A stretch of 64,000 nt of DNA from UKL13-2 sp043773745 (GTDB lineage Bacteria > Pseudomonadota > Gammaproteobacteria > Burkholderiales > Usitatibacteraceae), in contig JAYVEV010000122.1 of assembly GCA_043773745.1 (NCBI GenBank), positions 1-64,000 on the forward strand, given 5' to 3'. Shown piece by piece: positions 43,380 through 52,275 of the stretch. The notes beneath the pieces are model-generated. The model ran no database searches, was not told where the DNA came from, and was given only the letters and a program-made list of their open reading frames with translations. Position 1 is the stretch's first letter. Each line of letters opens with the position of its first letter. The position numbers were made by a program, and so were the translations under genes.

Positions 43380-46049
43380 TTAGATGCCTGCCAAAATTTT
43401 CTTCGCTTCATTTTGTTGTGCGGCGTTACCTTCGCGCGCCACTTCCGCAAGAATTTCTTTGGCGCCGTCGCTATCACCAATCTCGATATAGGCCTTGGCC
43501 AATTCGAGCTTGGTCGCAACTGCACTAGGGCCGCCCAGACCGCCAGATGCGCTTGGTGAGTCATCAGGGCCATCCAGGTCAAGGCTCAAATCACTGAGGC
43601 TCAAGCCGGGGCTTGGCGCTGAACTGCTAGCGGAAGAGACGCTGGTGGTAGTGGTAGTCGTGGTGGTCGTGCTGGAGTATTCTTGATGTGAAGTTGTCGC
43701 CGGTGCAGGCTCATCAAGCGATAAAGCCGACAGATCAAAATCAAAGCCTGAGGACTCCGCCGCGACCGGCGCGACAGAAGAACCTACAGCAGGCACTGCC
43801 GGTGTTGCCGGAGACTCAAATGCTAAGTCAAAATCGAGCCCCGATCCTGCCGCATCTTCCGCCGCTTGCGGGCTGCTGCTCGTAGTTGGGTTGAGATCAA
43901 GATCGAAATCCATGGCGCTGGCATGTTGCTCGCCTGTTTTTAGCGCAGCAATATCCATCGAGGCGCCCGAAGCTGCACCTTCAGGCTGATCGGTAAAGCC
44001 CAAATCAAAATCCAGATCCGGGGGGGCAACTGATTTATCATCGCCGCCAGCATCAGATGCCATGGCCGCTCCGCCCGCCACAAATGCACCGGTTGTTGCA
44101 TAAGCCTGACCGGTGCCACCGTAGAGACTATTGCTGGGGTCCATAGAGGCACCCATCGCGGCGGCTTTTGCCCACAAGGGGTGATCAACACCCGCGGTGT
44201 CTTTCAGCTCGCGTGCAACGGTCTCAAAAGCCTGCACACTCTTGCGTGTGTGATAAATTTCGAGCAGTTTGAAAGCGATTTCATGGCGATTTTTATCACG
44301 CGTCATCGCCTCTTTGAGAATTTCTTCGGCTTGCGCATCCCGACCATAGGCGATGTAAACCTCAGCTTCGGCAACAGGATCAACTTCATCCGTATCAATA
44401 CTGCCAGGACCGGTTTTATCAAAATCCGTCAGGAACGAACTGTTACCGGTATCAACCAATCCACCACCACGATTACCACCAATAGAGTTTGGCTTCAGAT
44501 CGCTAGGCATGATTGAGGAGGTTGCGAGCTGGCTGGTATTGCCGCCAGGACTCTTCTTGCGGCGACGTGACATAAATGCCAACAGCCCGCCTACTCCCAA
44601 TAAAGCCAGTACACCAATACCGATAGCTAATGCATTATCTTCAATGAAGCTTGGCTCAGGCGGCGGCGGAGGTGCTGCTTTTCCTACCGCTTTGGCGGGT
44701 GCTGCCGGTGCTGCGGCTTTTGGTGCCTCGACTACTTTCGGCGCATCAGCAGGCTTGGCTGCATCTGCCTTCGTTGCGTCTGCCTTCGTTGCATCCAGCT
44801 TAGGGGCATCGGCTGGCTTAACTGCTGGCGCAACCGCAGGTGCAGGTACTGGCGCAGGCGGTGTGACTTGTGCAACCTTGGTATCTGCCGGCTTGGCTGG
44901 TGCAGCCATCGCTTTTAGCTCCATGAGCTTGCGCATATCACCAATCTGCTTTTCGAGATCAGCAACGCGTGAATTGGCTTCTTTTAATTTGTTATCTTTG
45001 GCGATGGCGTCTTCTTTCATCGCGTTCAATTGCTCTTGGGCGACATTCTTGCCACCGGCAGCCGCTCCCGCAGCGCCGCCCGCCTTGCCGCTACTCACGT
45101 CGTTTTTGGCAATTTTGAGCTGATCCGTACTAGGCGCAGCTGGAATAGGCAACGCTGGCTTGGCAACGGCAATCTTGCCGCTGGCTTCATTGCTGACCGC
45201 TTTGCCTGCGCTTGAAGCAACGGCACCCGCGACTTGCTCGCGATAGTTTTTCCAGTCGGCCACTTGGACTTGAATCTCTTTTTGCGCCTCACCTTTGGCA
45301 ATTTTGCCAACATCAGCTGCCGATGGCACGCGCAAAATCTGCCCCGTTTTAAGCTGATTCATATTGCTGTTGATAAACGCGGCTTTATTTTCGCGATACA
45401 GCGCGACCAGCATTTGCTCAAGCGAGATGCCTTCGGGCTTTAATCCCGACGCGATTTTATTTAACGTATCACCGCGCTGCACCGGGCCGTATGTATCTGG
45501 CGCCGACTCCGCTTTTGCTGATGGCGTCCCCGTGCCACTAACTGGGGGCACTACCGCTGCTGCAGGCGCGGGCGTGACGACTGCCACAGGCGGCGCTATA
45601 GCAGTGGGCGCTGAAACGCGAGCTTCATTGAAGCCGGGCGGATCCAACAAAATCGGATATTCGCGAAGCAGCCGACCCGCGGGCCAGTTCATCTCGACGA
45701 GCACATCCAGAAACGGCTCATTCACCGGCGAATTGCTGGTAATTTTTAAAATCGGCTTACCATCCGCACGGCGCTCTGCGGTGAACCGCAATTGGCGCAG
45801 CAATGGCGAGTAATCAATCTTCGCATCGGAATACGACTCGGGGCTGGCGACACGCGCTACCAGTGCTTCGAATTCACCGGGTTGCAGCGACACTAATTCG
45901 ATTTCAGCCGAAAGAGGCTGACCCAGAGCGGAATTGACAGAAAGTTTACCCAGCCCGGCTGCGAAAGATGTGTGCGACACAAATGCAGATGCGGCCAGTA
46001 AAACCCCTCCCAACGCCAGCGATAATTTTGTTTTCGGCGGACGGTTCAT
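43380..46049 (-). CDS. fimV: FimV-like motility / polar hub protein
   Basis: FimV is an inner-membrane peptidoglycan-binding hub needed for type IV pilus assembly in pseudomonads. The 889 residues have a signal sequence, the FimV N-terminal domain (GLGKLSVNSALGQPLSAEIE), a LysM domain (YGPVQRGDTLNKIASGLK), an Ala/Lys/Pro-rich stretch with DATKADATKADAAK repeats, one membrane helix (ALAIGIGVLALLGVGGLLAF) and a cytoplasmic part ending in a FimV C-terminal TPR motif (KLELAKAYIEIGDSDGAKEI). A Thr tract (about ten Thr, 43636–43675) sits before it. The ATG at 46049 has GGGG 7 nt upstream; 46070 has none. Confidence 0.92.
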   Translation of the reverse strand: MNRPPKTKLSLALGGVLLAASAFVSHTSFAAGLGKLSVNSALGQPLSAEIELVSLQPGEFEALVARVASPESYSDAKIDYSPLLRQLRFTAERRADGKPILKITSNSPVNEPFLDVLVEMNWPAGRLLREYPILLDPPGFNEARVSAPTAIAPPVAVVTPAPAAAVVPPVSGTGTPSAKAESAPDTYGPVQRGDTLNKIASGLKPEGISLEQMLVALYRENKAAFINSNMNQLKTGQILRVPSAADVGKIAKGEAQKEIQVQVADWKNYREQVAGAVASSAGKAVSNEASGKIAVAKPALPIPAAPSTDQLKIAKNDVSSGKAGGAAGAAAGGKNVAQEQLNAMKEDAIAKDNKLKEANSRVADLEKQIGDMRKLMELKAMAAPAKPADTKVAQVTPPAPVPAPAVAPAVKPADAPKLDATKADATKADAAKPADAPKVVEAPKAAAPAAPAKAVGKAAPPPPPEPSFIEDNALAIGIGVLALLGVGGLLAFMSRRRKKSPGGNTSQLATSSIMPSDLKPNSIGGNRGGGLVDTGNSSFLTDFDKTGPGSIDTDEVDPVAEAEVYIAYGRDAQAEEILKEAMTRDKNRHEIAFKLLEIYHTRKSVQAFETVARELKDTAGVDHPLWAKAAAMGASMDPSNSLYGGTGQAYATTGAFVAGGAAMASDAGGDDKSVAPPDLDFDLGFTDQPEGAASGASMDIAALKTGEQHASAMDFDLDLNPTTSSSPQAAEDAAGSGLDFDLAFESPATPAVPAVGSSVAPVAAESSGFDFDLSALSLDEPAPATTSHQEYSSTTTTTTTTTSVSSASSSAPSPGLSLSDLSLDLDGPDDSPSASGGLGGPSAVATKLELAKAYIEIGDSDGAKEILAEVAREGNAAQQNEAKKILAGI

Positions 46050-46246
46050 GCGTAAACCCCAACCCTTCATTTTTTGGACAATTTAAAATAACATCAATGA
46101 GTTATTGTTTCAACTTTATTTGCTTTCTAGCATTAGAAGCGAAAGTTGAAGATTTTTCAACCCGCATCTACGGGATAGTGTTAGAAATCACCCCAAAAGC
46201 AACGGCCAACAGCGCCAACAAGGTCCGCCAAAAGCTGATTTTACGG

Positions 46247-47377
46247 CTATTTCTCCAATAAAATCCGCAACATACGGCGTAATGGCTCTGCTGCCCCCCA
46301 CAACAACTGATCCCCCACCGTAAATGCGCTGAGATATTCAGGGCCCATCGCCAGCTTGCGCAAACGCCCAACCGGGATGTGCATATTACCCGTTACCGCT
46401 GCCGGGGTGAGTTCGCGAATCGAATGTTCACGATCATTTGGAACAACGCGCGCCCAGGGATTATCGTTCGCCAAGATCGCTTCAATATCAGTCAGTGGCA
46501 CATCTTTTTTGAGTTTAATGGTGAGCGCCTGGCTATGACAACGCATCGCCCCAACCCGAATGCACAGGCTGTCGATTGGTGTGGCAGCTGTTCCAAATTG
46601 AGGACCGCGCCCGAGAATTTTATTGGTCTCGGCCATACCCTTCCATTCCTCGAGCGACATGCCGTTGTTCAAGTCTTTGTCGATCCACGGGATCAGATTG
46701 CCCGCCAGGGGAACCCCAAAATTTTGGGTCTCGTCTGCCGTCAACGCATGTTGTTTGGCTAAAATTTTGCGATCAATTTCCAGAATCGCCGACGCTGGGT
46801 CATCCAGCAACGCCTTCACTTCTGAATTGAGCGTACCAAATTGTGTGAGCAATTCGCGCATGTGTTGCGCACCTCCACCAGACGCTGCCTGATAGGTCAT
46901 GCAGGTCATCCACTCGATTAAGTCTGCTTTGAATAAACCACCCACACCAATCAGCATGCAACTGACGGTGCAGTTGCCCCCGATATAATTTTTGATACCT
47001 TTTGCCAACGCAGTCTGGATCACCGGCATATTGACGGGATCCAGAATAATCACGGCATCATCCTGCATACGCAAAGTTTTAGCAGCATCAATCCAATAGC
47101 CAGTCCAGCCTGCCTGACGCAGCTGCGGATAAATTTCTGTTGTGTAATCGCCGCCCTGACAGGTAATGACAATATCCATCAGCTTTAACGCGGCGATATC
47201 TTTGGCGCTCTTTAAAGGCTGGCCTTGCGCTTCTTTCGGCGCTGCACCACCGACGTTCGATGTCGTAAAAAATACCGGCTCAATCAGCGCAAAATCATTT
47301 TCTGCGCGCATCCGATCCATGAGCACCGAGCCCACCATTCCACGCCAGCCAACTAGCCCTACTTTCAACATTTCCAT
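46247..47377 (-). CDS. asd: Aspartate-semialdehyde dehydrogenase
   Basis: Asd reduces aspartyl phosphate to aspartate semialdehyde, feeding lysine, diaminopimelate, methionine, threonine and isoleucine synthesis. The 376 residues show the NADP loop VGWRGMVGSVLM, the catalytic Cys in GGNCTVSCM and the His in RVGAMRCHSQA. Length fits the Gram-negative long form. It follows leuB with a hairpin repeat between and precedes fimV by about 200 bp, typical of betaproteobacteria. Confidence 0.98.
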   Translation of the reverse strand: MEMLKVGLVGWRGMVGSVLMDRMRAENDFALIEPVFFTTSNVGGAAPKEAQGQPLKSAKDIAALKLMDIVITCQGGDYTTEIYPQLRQAGWTGYWIDAAKTLRMQDDAVIILDPVNMPVIQTALAKGIKNYIGGNCTVSCMLIGVGGLFKADLIEWMTCMTYQAASGGGAQHMRELLTQFGTLNSEVKALLDDPASAILEIDRKILAKQHALTADETQNFGVPLAGNLIPWIDKDLNNGMSLEEWKGMAETNKILGRGPQFGTAATPIDSLCIRVGAMRCHSQALTIKLKKDVPLTDIEAILANDNPWARVVPNDREHSIRELTPAAVTGNMHIPVGRLRKLAMGPEYLSAFTVGDQLLWGAAEPLRRMLRILLEK

Positions 47378-47430
47378 AACCCCGACTTAAATTCCAACCT
47401 AAATTCACAACAACAATTAAATTATAAAAC

Positions 47431-47485
47431 CCAAGACTAGGCTTGCCGTTCGAAGCAAAATGCCTCAAGACCCCGCCAATATTGG
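47431..47485 (-). repeat. Dispersed hairpin repeat, copy D (after leuB)
   Basis: Read on the minus strand it starts CCAATATTGGCGGGGTCTTG, has a GCATTTTGCTTC centre and ends AAGCCTAGTCTTGG. It begins 3 bp after the leuB stop, in leuB's orientation, 54 bp before asd. The left end CCAATATTGG is itself palindromic. Confidence 0.6.
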
Positions 47486-47488
47486 ACT

Positions 47489-48550
47489 TTACATATTGGA
47501 TACAACGGCATCGCCCATTTGTCGAGTGCTGGCTTTTGTTTCGCCGGGCTTGGCGATATCACCGGTGCGCAGACCTTGCGCGAGCGTTTTTTTGACGGCA
47601 TTTTCAATGCGCGCGGCCGGTTCCGCTAAGTTAAAGGTATAGCGCAACATCATGGCCGCCGACAAAATCTGCGCGAGTGGATTTGCCACCCCTTTGCCGG
47701 CAATATCCGGCGCTGAACCGTGAATCGGCTCGTACAGCCCTTTGCCGCTGGCATCCAGTGAAGCTGACGGCAACATCCCGATCGAGCCGGTCAGCATCGA
47801 GGCTTCGTCGGACAAAATATCGCCGAACATATTGCCCGCCACCATCACATCAAACTGCTTCGGGTTGCGGATTAGTTGCATGGCCGCGTTATCGACCAGC
47901 ATATGTGTCAGCTCAACATCGGGATACTCGGGCGCAACCTCAATGGCAATATCACGCCAGAGCTGCATCGCCTCCAGCACATTCATTTTATCAATCGAGC
48001 ATAATTTTTTGCCGCGCTGGCGCGCCGTACGAAAACCGACATGCAAGATCCGCCGAATTTGCGCCTCCGTGTAATGCATCGTGTTGATGCCAACACGCTC
48101 ACCCTTATTACCGGAAATGCTGCGCGGCTCACCAAAATAAATGTCGCCTGTCAGCTCACGAATAATCATGATGTCGAGACCAGCCACAATCTCAGGCTTC
48201 AATGTTGATGCGTCAGCCAGCTCCGGAAACACGTTAGCTGGTCGCAGGTTTGCAAAAAAATCACATTCCTTGCGCAGACCTAGAATAGCCTTTTCTGGAC
48301 GATGTTCACGCGGCAGGGTGTCGTATTTAGGCCCGCCTACCGAGCCGAACAAAACAGCGTCTGCCAATTGGGCCAGCGCTAATGTGGCTGGCGGCAGGGG
48401 GTGGCCATGCGCATCAAATGCGGCCCCACCGACCAATGCGGATTCTGTTTCAATTTTCAAACCATCCTGGCGCAACACTGCCAACACTTTCAGGGCTTCC
48501 GCCATGATTTCGGGGCCAATGCCGTCACCTGCCATCACTGCAATTTTCAT
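47489..48550 (-). CDS. leuB: 3-isopropylmalate dehydrogenase
   Basis: LeuB oxidises and decarboxylates 3-isopropylmalate to 2-oxoisocaproate using NAD. The 353 residues show GDGIGPEIM, the substrate region RELTGDIYFGEPR, DNAAMQLI and the NAD-site EPIHGSAPDIAGKGVANP. It lies after leuD with a 27-bp gap. Confidence 0.98.
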   Translation of the reverse strand: MKIAVMAGDGIGPEIMAEALKVLAVLRQDGLKIETESALVGGAAFDAHGHPLPPATLALAQLADAVLFGSVGGPKYDTLPREHRPEKAILGLRKECDFFANLRPANVFPELADASTLKPEIVAGLDIMIIRELTGDIYFGEPRSISGNKGERVGINTMHYTEAQIRRILHVGFRTARQRGKKLCSIDKMNVLEAMQLWRDIAIEVAPEYPDVELTHMLVDNAAMQLIRNPKQFDVMVAGNMFGDILSDEASMLTGSIGMLPSASLDASGKGLYEPIHGSAPDIAGKGVANPLAQILSAAMMLRYTFNLAEPAARIENAVKKTLAQGLRTGDIAKPGETKASTRQMGDAVVSNM

Positions 48551-48577
48551 TTTACTTTTTTCTGTTTAACAAAAATA

Positions 48578-49216
48578 TTACGAAAAAATCCACGGCTCTT
48601 TTGCTTGGCGCGCCGCTTCATACGCACGAATTTTGTCAGCCTGAAGCAGCGACAAACCAATCTCATCCCAGCCGTTTAACAAACTCTGCTGGCGATGCTC
48701 TTCAACCTCAAAGCGATACGATTCCGTGCCCGGCACTTCCACTACCTGGCGCGCCAGATCAATATGTAACTTCATACCCGGCGTGGCCAGTACGGCATTA
48801 AATAAATGATCAACCTGCGACTCGCTCAATACAATCGGCAGCAAGCCATTTTTAAAACAATTATTGAAAAAAATATCCGCAAACGACGGCGCAACAATAG
48901 CCTTGAATCCGTACTGCTGCAACGCCCAGGGCGCATGCTCGCGCGACGAACCACAACCAAAATTTTTGCGCGCCAGCAGCACCGTGGCACCGCGATAGCG
49001 CTCCTGATTCAGGACGAAATTGGGGTTCAACGGGCGTTTAGTGTTATTAACGCCCGGCTCGCCATGGTCCATATAGCGCCACTCGTCAAACAGATTCTGG
49101 CCAAAGCCAGAACGTTTGATCGATTTCAAAAACTGTTTCGGGATGATCGCGTCAGTATCGACGTTGGCACGATCAAGCGGCACGACCAACCCGGTATGAC
49201 TGCGAAATGCCTCCAT
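48578..49216 (-). CDS. leuD: 3-isopropylmalate dehydratase small subunit
   Basis: LeuD forms the isomerase with LeuC. The 212 residues start MEAFRSHTGLVVPLDRANVDTD and carry the conserved NFGCGSSREHAPWAL motif. The ATG overlaps the stop of the entericidin gene by one base (TAATG), so translation may be coupled. Confidence 0.98.
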   Translation of the reverse strand: MEAFRSHTGLVVPLDRANVDTDAIIPKQFLKSIKRSGFGQNLFDEWRYMDHGEPGVNNTKRPLNPNFVLNQERYRGATVLLARKNFGCGSSREHAPWALQQYGFKAIVAPSFADIFFNNCFKNGLLPIVLSESQVDHLFNAVLATPGMKLHIDLARQVVEVPGTESYRFEVEEHRQQSLLNGWDEIGLSLLQADKIRAYEAARQAKEPWIFS

Positions 49217-49368
49217 TAACTTTTGGCTCTTTCAGCGGCTTTTTCGATCACTTCGCCGCCTTTCTTGATGTCCTTGCCCACACCTTCAACAGTATTGCAG
49301 GCGCTGAACGCAACCATCAAAAACAGCCCCGCCAAAACCGACAAAATTTTACGTGAAGTCATGTTCAT
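49216..49368 (-). CDS. Entericidin A/B family lipoprotein
   Basis: This 50-residue protein has a lipoprotein signal with lipobox FSAC (Cys24) and a short mature part rich in Lys, Gly and Ala (CNTVEGVGKDIKKGGEVIEK). That matches the entericidin family of small outer-membrane lipoproteins, known in E. coli as an antidote/toxin pair (EcnA/EcnB). Starts at 49368 (MNMTSRK) or 49362 (MTSRK) are possible; neither has a strong ribosome-binding site. It lies between leuC (47 bp away) and leuD (1-bp overlap), as in other betaproteobacterial leu operons. Only one entericidin is present, so an antidote/toxin role is not supported. Confidence 0.85.
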   Translation of the reverse strand: MNMTSRKILSVLAGLFLMVAFSACNTVEGVGKDIKKGGEVIEKAAERAKS

Positions 49369-49414
49369 GTATATCTTCATATATCCCTCAGCCCCAAAAA
49401 ACTAGTGATCAAAA

Positions 49415-50821
49415 TTACAGAATTTGCCGCACGTCAGCAAACCGTCCTGCGATCGCCGCCGCCGCGGCCATTTCAGGGCTGAGCAGATGAGTCCGTCCAC
49501 CCGCACCCTGACGCCCTTCGAAATTACGGTTTGAAGTCGATGCGCAGCGCTCGCCTGCTGAGAGCCGGTCATCATTCATGCCTAAGCACATTGAACATCC
49601 CGGCTCGCGCCACTCAAATCCGGCAGCCAAAAATATTTTATCTAATCCTTCAGCTTCTGCCTGACGCTTCACCAAACCAGAGCCCGGCACCACCATGGCC
49701 AGCTTCACATTGGCCGCAATATGACGTCCTTTCACAATACCGGCGGCCGCGCGCAGATCTTCGATTCGTGAATTGGTGCAACTGCCGATAAATACTTTAT
49801 CTATTTTGATTTGTTCCATCGGCGTGCCGGGATTTAATCCCATGTACTGCAATGCGCGCTCCATGGCTTCGCGTTTTACCGGATCAGATTCTTTGTTGGG
49901 TTCAGGTACATTGCCGTCGATACTCACCACCATTTCGGGCGAGGTACCCCAGGTCACTTGCGGCTTAATGGTCTGCGCATCCAGTTCAACGACACGATCA
50001 AAGCCAGCGCCATCATCGCTTTTTAAGGTGCGCCAATATTGTGCGGCCTGGTCAAACAGTGCCCCTTGCGGCGCATGCGGACGACCGCGCAGATAAGTGA
50101 TGGTTTTTTCATCCGCCGCCACCATGCCAGCACGTGCGCCCGCCTCAATCGCCATATTGCAAACAGTCATGCGGCCTTCCATCGACAGCGCACGAATCGC
50201 CGATCCTGCAAACTCAATCGCATAGCCGGTCCCGCCAGCGGTGCCAATCTTGCCGATGATGGCCAGCACGATATCTTTTGCGGTTACACCACGTCCGACT
50301 TGACCCTCAACGCGGATCAGAAATGATTTTGATTTTTTGGTTACCAGACATTGCGTCGCCATCACATGCTCAACTTCGCTGGTGCCAATGCCAAACGCAA
50401 GGGCAGCAAAGGCGCCGTGTGTGGAGGTATGTGAATCCCCGCAAACAACAGTCATACCCGGGAGAGTTGCGCCCTGCTCCGGACCAATCACATGCACGAT
50501 TCCCTGGCGCGCATCATTCATGCCGAAATACACCAGCACGCCAAATTTTTTGATGTTTGCGTCGAGTGTTTCTACCTGCAGCCGTGAAATGGGATCAGCA
50601 ATACCCTCTTTGCGCGAGGTAGTTGGCACATTGTGATCGGCAGTGGCGACGATGGAATTGATACGCCACGGCTTGCGGCCATTAATTTCTAGCCCCTCAA
50701 AGGCCTGCGGGCTGGTCACTTCGTGCACCAGATGACGGTCGATGTAAATCAGCGCAGTGCCGTCCGGTTCGTCGTGAACACGGTGTGCATCCCACAGTTT
50801 GTCGTAGAGCGATTGAGCCAT
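49415..50821 (-). CDS. leuC: 3-isopropylmalate dehydratase large subunit
   Basis: LeuC is the 4Fe-4S aconitase-like subunit that converts 2-isopropylmalate to 3-isopropylmalate with LeuD. The 468 residues carry the cluster cysteines in FIGSCTNSR and EPGCSMCLGMNDD. Upstream on the minus strand a TATAAT (50861–50856) lies 35–40 nt before the ATG, a probable −10 box; no good −35 is seen. It is the first gene of the leftward superoperon. Confidence 0.98.
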   Translation of the reverse strand: MAQSLYDKLWDAHRVHDEPDGTALIYIDRHLVHEVTSPQAFEGLEINGRKPWRINSIVATADHNVPTTSRKEGIADPISRLQVETLDANIKKFGVLVYFGMNDARQGIVHVIGPEQGATLPGMTVVCGDSHTSTHGAFAALAFGIGTSEVEHVMATQCLVTKKSKSFLIRVEGQVGRGVTAKDIVLAIIGKIGTAGGTGYAIEFAGSAIRALSMEGRMTVCNMAIEAGARAGMVAADEKTITYLRGRPHAPQGALFDQAAQYWRTLKSDDGAGFDRVVELDAQTIKPQVTWGTSPEMVVSIDGNVPEPNKESDPVKREAMERALQYMGLNPGTPMEQIKIDKVFIGSCTNSRIEDLRAAAGIVKGRHIAANVKLAMVVPGSGLVKRQAEAEGLDKIFLAAGFEWREPGCSMCLGMNDDRLSAGERCASTSNRNFEGRQGAGGRTHLLSPEMAAAAAIAGRFADVRQIL

Positions 50822-50921
50822 GAAAGTCGCATCAGCCTAATTTAAAGTATCTTTAATTATACCGTCAGCCAGCCATCATGGTGCGGTGCAATATCAAGCC
50901 GTTGCGAGGTTTGTAGCTTTG

Positions 50922-52268
50922 TTACTGTACGCGTCCAGATTCATGATTGCGCTCATAGACAAGCTCACCCGCCACATAGACCGCACGAGTGGCGCGGTCG
51001 TCAGCCATGGTCATTTGCACGGCCAGCACTTCTTCAATGCTGTTGCAAAACTTCATGCGGAATTCCACCAGCGGCGTCGATTTCAAACCAAGCACCACCA
51101 AATCCGCCTCCATGCCTGCTGCAATTGACCCGATTTTATCTTCAAGGTGCAGCGCCTCTGCGGCACCGCGAGTTGATAAATAATACGCATCAGCCGCACA
51201 CAGTGAGTGGCCACAAAGCTCACCGATTTTATAAGCCTCGCCCATCGTCCTTAGCGGCGATAGACAGGTGCCAGCGCCAATATCGGTGCCTAGGCCAACA
51301 CGCACTGGGCGATCTTTGTTTTTGGCGTTGTCGAAACGAAACAAACCACTACCCAAAAATTCATTCGAGGTTGGGCAGTGAGCCACCCCCGCGCCGACAT
51401 CATGCAAGCGCTGCCATTCGTCATCGGTCAAATGAATACCGTGGCCAAATACCGCACGTTTATTCACTAGGCCGTAATGGTCATACACATCCAGATAGCC
51501 TTGGTGGTTGGGGAAAAGTTGATTCACCCATGCCACTTCATCGGTGTTTTCGGAGATATGGGTTTGCATGTGGACATCGGGAAATTCGCGCCACAGCGCA
51601 CCAGCCGCCTCCAGCTGTGCGGGGCTGGAAGTGGGCGCGAAACGTGGCGTAATAGCGTAGCCGAGACGACTCTCACTATTTCCTTGCCATTTTTCGATCA
51701 GCGCTTTTGAGTCATCATAACTGCTCTGCGCCGTGTCACACAGTGCGTCTGGTGCATTGCGATCCATCATCACTTTGCCGGCGATCATGCGCATATTTCT
51801 CTCGGCAGCGGCTTCAAAAAACACATCGACTGAATGTGCATGGACGGTGCCATAAACCATCGCAGTGGTGGTGCCTACCCGCAAACATTCATCGAGAAAA
51901 AATCGCGAAACCTCGCGAGCGTGATTGATATCAGCAAACTGCTGTTCGGCCACGAAGGTATAGCGATTCAGCCAATCAATTAGCTGCTTGCCGTATGCAC
52001 CGATAATCTGGGTCTGCGGATAATGAACATGCAAGTCGATAAAACCCGGCAGAATCAAGGCATCGGTGTAAGTTGTGACAGTCGTATTGGGCGGCAAAGT
52101 TTTCTTAATATCCGCATACGCTCCGAATGCCTTGATCAAGCCGCCTTCCATCACAACCAGCGCATCCGACTCATATTGCGTGGCGACTTCTGCCCCCATC
52201 AGGAACGGATCACCGCGGAAAGACAAAGCCGCACCGCGAATGGCGTGCAGCTTATTTTTTGTTTCCAT
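50922..52268 (-). CDS. guaD: Guanine deaminase
   Basis: GuaD hydrolyses guanine to xanthine and ammonia. This amidohydrolase has 448 residues with metal-site motifs FIDLHVHYPQTQ, HTHISENTDEV, GHGIHLTDDE and GLGTDIGAGTCLSPL, and the guanine-binding PRFAPTSS. The ATG at 52268 gives METKNKLHAIRG; an ATG at 52286 overlaps aroC by 11 bp. It is downstream of aroC, probably cotranscribed. A related atrazine-type amidohydrolase is a less likely reading. Confidence 0.93.
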   Translation of the reverse strand: METKNKLHAIRGAALSFRGDPFLMGAEVATQYESDALVVMEGGLIKAFGAYADIKKTLPPNTTVTTYTDALILPGFIDLHVHYPQTQIIGAYGKQLIDWLNRYTFVAEQQFADINHAREVSRFFLDECLRVGTTTAMVYGTVHAHSVDVFFEAAAERNMRMIAGKVMMDRNAPDALCDTAQSSYDDSKALIEKWQGNSESRLGYAITPRFAPTSSPAQLEAAGALWREFPDVHMQTHISENTDEVAWVNQLFPNHQGYLDVYDHYGLVNKRAVFGHGIHLTDDEWQRLHDVGAGVAHCPTSNEFLGSGLFRFDNAKNKDRPVRVGLGTDIGAGTCLSPLRTMGEAYKIGELCGHSLCAADAYYLSTRGAAEALHLEDKIGSIAAGMEADLVVLGLKSTPLVEFRMKFCNSIEEVLAVQMTMADDRATRAVYVAGELVYERNHESGRVQ

Positions 52269-52275
52269 GGCCCGC

